Origin: Bacillus sp. Marseille-Q3570
GTDB lineage: Bacteria; Bacillota; Bacilli; Bacillales; Fictibacillaceae
Assembly (NCBI RefSeq): GCF_946151055.1
Contig: NZ_CAMGYZ010000002.1
Location: forward strand, 62,001-126,000
Direction: 5' to 3'
DNA: 64,000 bases
Shown here: positions 60,117 through 64,000 of the stretch, piece after piece
Position numbering within the stretch: position 1 is the first letter of the stretch
Layout: each line of letters starts with the position of its first letter
Position numbers and translations under genes: made by a program
The notes under the pieces: generated by a model
Seen by the model: the letters and a program-made list of their open reading frames with translations, nothing else
Told to the model about the DNA's origin: nothing
Database searches by the model: none

Positions 60117-60950
60117 TTAATTTTCACCGACGAGGTTTGCACTGATTGCTTGTTGCAGGTTTCCTCTCACTTCTGCTTTATCTCTGAACGATAGTCCTTC
60201 TTTCACCATCTTGCTGGCAATTTCAGCCCGCATTCCTGTAATGATCGCCTTACATCCCATCAATGAAATACCATCAATGACTTTAAGAAGATGGTGAGTC
60301 ACATCAGCTTCCATCTGCGCAACCCCAGAAAGATCGATGATCAATGTCTCGATTCGCCCTCTGCTTACTTCTTCCAAAACCTTATCTTCTATCGTTTCCG
60401 AACGGGAATCATCAATTGCGCCAATCAATGGAAAAATAGCGGTGGAAATGTTGATCGGGATGATTTGGACAGAGAGATTTTCAACAAGACTCTTTTCTCT
60501 TTCAAGCAATTTATCTTTGAACGTAGAATAGCTGATAAAGAAATTGTTCAGGAAAAGATCGATATGTTCATTGACCGTTCTTTCCGTGGAATAGAATTCT
60601 TCTCGATTTTCCGATTTATTTAGAGATTTGTCATATTGATAGAGGAAACTCCACAATGTTCTACGGATTGCATGGACCCAGTCCAATTTGAACGTCAAAG
60701 TCATCGAATATTTGGCCCATACGATACCTTCTTGTTCCGCAAAAGCAATTAATTCTTCAGTTTCTTGATTGACGACATACCCGATGAGTCTATGAGCATT
60801 TTCCACAAGATTGATGTTCCCGATCACCTGGATCTCTGCAATCTTATCTCTTACTTTATCGGCTTCCGTGAGTAAGTTTTCCTCGACTTCTTCTTTATGT
60901 TTCTCAAGGAATTCTGTAATTTCCTTTCCTTCTTGTAAAACCAAACTCAA
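60117..60950 (-). CDS. RsbR-type STAS domain stressosome protein
   Basis: A 277-residue protein. The N-terminal 150 residues are a helical, globin-like sensor region. The C-terminal STAS domain reads TLIIDLSGVAQMEADVTHHL and GCKAIITGMRAEIASKMV. RsbR paralogues form the stressosome that gates SigB. The conserved Thr of DITGV is Ser here, and the second phosphorylated Thr position (EIAQT in RsbRA) is Lys, so phosphorylation control must differ. TTG 60950, six bases after AAAGGGTG, is the best start. It lies alone, outside any sigB operon. Confidence 0.85.
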   Translation of the reverse strand: MSLVLQEGKEITEFLEKHKEEVEENLLTEADKVRDKIAEIQVIGNINLVENAHRLIGYVVNQETEELIAFAEQEGIVWAKYSMTLTFKLDWVHAIRRTLWSFLYQYDKSLNKSENREEFYSTERTVNEHIDLFLNNFFISYSTFKDKLLEREKSLVENLSVQIIPINISTAIFPLIGAIDDSRSETIEDKVLEEVSRGRIETLIIDLSGVAQMEADVTHHLLKVIDGISLMGCKAIITGMRAEIASKMVKEGLSFRDKAEVRGNLQQAISANLVGEN

Positions 60951-61157
60951 ACCAATCACCCTTTCCAATGAGAGAAGTCTGTTTTATATACCAAGCATAG
61001 TGATGTGTAAAAAGGATTGAATATATGTATCACTATAATAATTTTTATCTTACCAAAGTCTGAGAATTTCGTAAATAAAGAAGACTTTTGAATACATGTT
61101 TTGAGGGTACAGTAGAAACACTAACTACGTAAACTACACATTCGGGAGGAATAGATT

Positions 61158-61898
61158 GTGCAAAATCAGATGAATCCAAATGGTTTCCAGCAACAGCAGG
61201 GAAACACAAAAATGCAGCAGAATGTTAAGCCATTTGCACCACCTGCTGGGAACATGCCACAAAACCAAACCCCGCCTCAATCAATGCAGCAGAATCCAGC
61301 TCAACAGCAGAATCGGATGGCGCCGAGTATGAATCATGGCGGCCATGAAATGTTCGACAGCCATGAAGTTCTTTCTTCTATCATCGGGATGTTGGATCAG
61401 TATCTTATTTATGATCAATTCGTTAAAGATCAAGAGCTGCGAACTATTTTATATCGTCAGCATAGTTTCATCACGGACCTGTACAACACCATCGTTGAAG
61501 CCTTTTCGACCGGACAAAAACCGACTCACTCTACTCGTGTTTATAAAATGCAGCAAAACAATGACACGATGTATGGTCTGAGTCCGGGCCAACCGAAAAA
61601 GCCCTTCACTTCAGCAAATCAGGTTAATGATGAAAGCGTTTCAGGATACATGCTCGGTCTGGCGAAGTCTACCTCTTCTTTATTAGCAATGACTGCTCTG
61701 GAAATGACGAACCCTGTATTAAGAAGAGTGATTGCGGACAGCGTTCCGAATTTTATTGAAATGTCCTATGAAATCTTCCTGTATCAGAACAAACATCACT
61801 ACTACCAAGTTCCGCAGCTTGCACAACAAGATATGTCACAAATGCTCCAAAGCTATGCGCCCGCTCAAAATATGCAACCAAATCAGTACAGACAATAG
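61158..61898 (+). CDS. CotF-family spore coat protein
   Basis: A 246-residue protein. A Gln/Asn/Pro-rich N-terminus (to about residue 60) is followed by a CotF domain: LSSIIGMLDQYLIYDQFVKD, then LRTILYRQHSFITDLYNTIV, and YMLGLAKSTSSLLAMTALEM. GTG start, seven bases after GGGAGGA. It is a mother-cell coat component in related species and the clearest spore gene in the window. A terminator follows at once. Confidence 0.9.
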   Translation: MQNQMNPNGFQQQQGNTKMQQNVKPFAPPAGNMPQNQTPPQSMQQNPAQQQNRMAPSMNHGGHEMFDSHEVLSSIIGMLDQYLIYDQFVKDQELRTILYRQHSFITDLYNTIVEAFSTGQKPTHSTRVYKMQQNNDTMYGLSPGQPKKPFTSANQVNDESVSGYMLGLAKSTSSLLAMTALEMTNPVLRRVIADSVPNFIEMSYEIFLYQNKHHYYQVPQLAQQDMSQMLQSYAPAQNMQPNQYRQ

Positions 61899-61912
61899 TG
61901 TTTTCAATAAGG

Positions 61913-61938
61913 AAGCTGGCCATCTCGGCCAGCTTTTT
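61913..61938 (+). terminator. Terminator of the cotF-like gene
   Basis: AAGCTGGCC pairs with GGCCAGCTT around a five-base loop, followed by TTTT. Confidence 0.88.
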
Positions 61939-61976
61939 TCATTTATTTGGGTGTTTGTGTGTGTTTTAGAAGTGGT

Positions 61977-62039
61977 TTGAGCAAAATTGGAGTCAATTTG
62001 AACAATTTCGATGCCATCTTGAGCAATTCGGTACGATCT
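61977..62039. repeat. 21-bp-period repeat between cotF-like gene and glpD
   Basis: Units with TTGAGCA/TTGAACA start at 61977, 61998 and 62019, exactly 21 bases apart. GAACAATTTCGA is shared with the repeat at 493. Confidence 0.7.
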
Positions 62040-62092
62040 TACTACGAGCAATAGCTCCACCTCTCAACAAATTCACCGCACCAACACAACAA

Positions 62093-63769
62093 TCAAATCG
62101 CCTTTTCAGGTTCTTCCATGTCCATCGGTGTCGTGGAGTGGGTCAGGTGTTCTTCAAGTTCGACTTCATAAATCTGTCTCTCATCATCAGTCCAGTCCAA
62201 TTGTGCTGCCATTGATTCGATGACTGGTGTTTTCCACTTGAAGACCCACTCAATATCGAAAAAGAGTGCTCCGGTCCTGCGGATGAAGAAGTCGATCGGT
62301 TTTGTCGCCATTTCTTCATCTATGCTGTATTGCAAAACAGCCCGTAAATACTTCGGCATTCCATCTCCATCTTCCAAACCTTTGTAGATTTCATAAATAG
62401 GATCAATGTTCGAGCCATAGCGTTGTACGAGGATTTCAGCCAGGTTTTCCTTCAATCCCAGATTCACACCTTGTTCAACCTTCTCTTTTTTAAATATTTC
62501 AAATCCAGTTGAACCGCCGACATCACCACCTGAAATCGGTAAGTGTTTCGTTTTGCATTCGGGATAAGTACCGACTCCCTCTTCACTTAACTGTTCTGCA
62601 ACAAGGTTGACGATGCTGTCGGCCATTTTTCGATATCCTGTCAATTTCCCGCCGGCAATCGTGATCAAACCGGAATTTGAAATGAAGATTTCATCTTTAC
62701 GTGAAATCTCTGACGGGTCTTTCCCTTCCTCATGGATAAGTGGTCGCAATCCTGCCCAGCTCGATTCCACATCATCAGCGGTTATTTTCAAGTCAGGGAA
62801 CATGAAGTCGATCGCGCTTAACACATACTCGCGGTCTTCATTTGTCATTCTTGGTTTGGCGATATCTTCATCGTACGTCGTATCGGTCGTTCCTACATAC
62901 GTCTTCCTATCTCTCGGAATCGCGAAAACCATCCGTCCATCCGGTGTATCAAAATAGATCGCCTGCCGCAAAGGGAAACGCTCCTGATCAAAGACGAGAT
63001 GAATTCCTTTCGTCAAATGCAACGTTTTCCCTTCCTTCGACTTGTCACGATCTCTCAAAGTATCCACCCAGGGGCCAGCAGCATTGATGATTTTTTTCGT
63101 ACGGACCTTGTACGTTCCCCCACCCAGTTGATCCTTCAAAACAACCCCCACGGCTCGACCGTTTTCATAGATGAAATCTTCCACTTTTACATAATTGGCT
63201 GCGTTTACACCATGTTCTACAGCTTTTTTATGAACTTCGATTGTAAGACGGGCATCGTCGGTCCGGTATTCGACGTAGTAGCCGCCGCCCTTCAAGCCTT
63301 CCTTTTTCAAAGTCGGTTCTTTCTCAAGCGTTTCTGCAGCACTCAGCATTTTCCTTCGTTCACTTCGTTTCACTCCTGCCAAAAAATCATATACACGCAG
63401 GCCGAGCGAGGTGCTGAATTTTCCGAACGTCCCGCCTTTATAAATCGGCAGCAGCATCCATTCCGGTGTTGTCACATGTGGTCCGTTCTCATAGACGATT
63501 GCACGTTCTTTACCGACTTCAGCCACCATCTTGATTTCAAATTGCTTTAGATACCGAAGCCCACCGTGAACCAATTTTGTTGAGCGGCTTGACGTTCCCG
63601 CGGCAAAATCCTGCATATCGACAAGGGCTGTTTTCATGCCCCGCGTTGCAGCGTCCAGAGCTACACCGGCACCTGTAATACCTCCTCCGACAATGAACAC
63701 ATCATATTCTTCTTGTTCCATGGCTTCCAGTTTCTCTATCCGGTTGCTGCTTGAAAATAAGGGTTTCAT
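62093..63769 (-). CDS. glpD: Aerobic glycerol-3-phosphate dehydrogenase
   Basis: A 558-residue FAD enzyme that oxidises glycerol 3-phosphate to dihydroxyacetone phosphate at the membrane. DVFIVGGGITGAGVALDAAT is the FAD loop; FAAGTSSRSTKLVHGGLRYL and GVNAANYVKV follow, and AGGKLTGYRKMA is near the C-terminal third. ATG 63769 follows AAGGAG by eight bases. A leader with two mutually exclusive hairpins precedes it, suggesting GlpP-type antitermination. The other glp genes are not in the window. Confidence 0.95.
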   Translation of the reverse strand: MKPLFSSSNRIEKLEAMEQEEYDVFIVGGGITGAGVALDAATRGMKTALVDMQDFAAGTSSRSTKLVHGGLRYLKQFEIKMVAEVGKERAIVYENGPHVTTPEWMLLPIYKGGTFGKFSTSLGLRVYDFLAGVKRSERRKMLSAAETLEKEPTLKKEGLKGGGYYVEYRTDDARLTIEVHKKAVEHGVNAANYVKVEDFIYENGRAVGVVLKDQLGGGTYKVRTKKIINAAGPWVDTLRDRDKSKEGKTLHLTKGIHLVFDQERFPLRQAIYFDTPDGRMVFAIPRDRKTYVGTTDTTYDEDIAKPRMTNEDREYVLSAIDFMFPDLKITADDVESSWAGLRPLIHEEGKDPSEISRKDEIFISNSGLITIAGGKLTGYRKMADSIVNLVAEQLSEEGVGTYPECKTKHLPISGGDVGGSTGFEIFKKEKVEQGVNLGLKENLAEILVQRYGSNIDPIYEIYKGLEDGDGMPKYLRAVLQYSIDEEMATKPIDFFIRRTGALFFDIEWVFKWKTPVIESMAAQLDWTDDERQIYEVELEEHLTHSTTPMDMEEPEKAI

Positions 63770-63810
63770 CCTCTGCACTCCTTTTTAGTCAGGTCTGATG
63801 ATCTTTTATA

Positions 63811-63840
63811 AAGAAAACTTGGCATAGCCAAGCCTTTGGC
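63811..63840 (-). promoter_or_regulatory. glpD leader terminator with overlapping alternative hairpin
   Basis: On the minus strand CTTGGC-TAT-GCCAAG followed by TTTTCTT is a terminator. GCCAA-AGGC-TTGGC immediately upstream uses the same TTGGC, so only one can form. GlpP binds glpD leader RNA in Bacillus to prevent termination; the analogous role here is inferred. Confidence 0.55.
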
Positions 63841-63869
63841 GCCGGCTCTCGAATACTGAAGAAAGAATT

Positions 63870-64000
63870 TCATACTTTCTTCAAGTATAAAAATTCACGA
63901 TACTCCTGTGGACCGTCCACGGAAAAAGGGTGAACTTCACAATCCTCAGGACGATTCAAATCTCGAATTCCATCTTTATTATAGGTATTGACGTTTTCTG
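63870..64000 (-). CDS. C-terminal end of an unidentified gene
   Basis: A frame open from the right window edge ends with TGA at 63870 and encodes 42 residues: a segment with DGIRDLNRPEDCEVHPFSVD, then GPQEYREFLYLKKV. Composition looks protein-like, but I do not recognise the family. It stops about 100 bases before glpD on the same strand. A hairpin GAAGAAAG/CTTTCTTC overlaps the stop. Confidence 0.45.
   Translation of the reverse strand, partial: ENVNTYNKDGIRDLNRPEDCEVHPFSVDGPQEYREFLYLKKV

Overview
The window is chromosomal DNA of an endospore-forming member of the Bacillaceae. Supporting evidence is the strong AGGAGG-type ribosome binding sites, a CotF-family spore coat gene, small Bacillus-type proteins (FbpB, YjzC and YozQ families), RsbR- and KatE-type stress genes, and candidate SigB, SigE and SigK promoters. 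I cannot fix the genus. There are no rRNA or tRNA genes, no prophage and no CRISPR array. The only transposase is a decayed IS1182-type remnant.

Layout. 1-0.6 kb: the end of uvsE. 0.6-8.4 kb: a leftward thiazole/oxazole-modified peptide (TOMM) locus of the heterocycloanthracin/sonorensin type. It holds an alpha/beta hydrolase, a double-domain SagB dehydrogenase, a YcaO cyclodehydratase, a ThiF-like maturation protein and two precursor genes that share a leader but carry different Cys-rich repeat cores. 9-15 kb: a secreted subtilase, an EamA transporter, fbpB, an S66 peptidase and a two-gene ABC exporter. 15-26 kb: IS remnant, GNAT, phoD, thiM, a 7x52-bp array, a DUF4931 gene, a YcaQ-type glycosylase, a macrolide phosphotransferase (mph) behind an ErmD-like leader-peptide attenuator, and small membrane genes. 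26-40 kb: an 8x52-bp array, an M23 hydrolase, ppc with a cre site, an RpiR regulator with a GSAM-like aminotransferase, an L,D-transpeptidase and assorted hydrolases. 40-54 kb: GNATs, ANT(6), a WYL regulator with a divergent SDR, a LacI regulator, a second subtilase, a lipoprotein hydrolase, and orphan OppBC-like permeases. 54-64 kb: katE, EamA with a divergent LysR regulator, thioesterase, an RsbR paralogue, cotF and glpD.

The most notable system is the TOMM locus. One modification set (YcaO with four Zn-type Cys and a C-terminal PxPxPxP, the ThiF-like partner, SagB) serves two precursors. Precursor A has 27 core Cys in a 9-residue rhythm. Precursor B has 14 core Cys in a 7-residue rhythm and no Ser or Thr in the core. 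A SigK consensus promoter lies before precursor A and a SigE-like one before the enzyme operon, so production in the sporulation mother cell is plausible. The exporter, leader protease and immunity genes are not obvious; the adjacent subtilase, the S66 peptidase and the ABC exporter are candidates.

The second theme is phased intergenic repeats. Four copies of a 184-185 bp element have an invariant forward-forward-reverse-reverse layout with 51-bp spacing. Two unrelated tandem arrays both have a 52-bp period. At least five loci carry short repeats of a near-exact 21-bp period. The periods, close to 2 and 5 helical turns, are conserved while most unit sequences are not.
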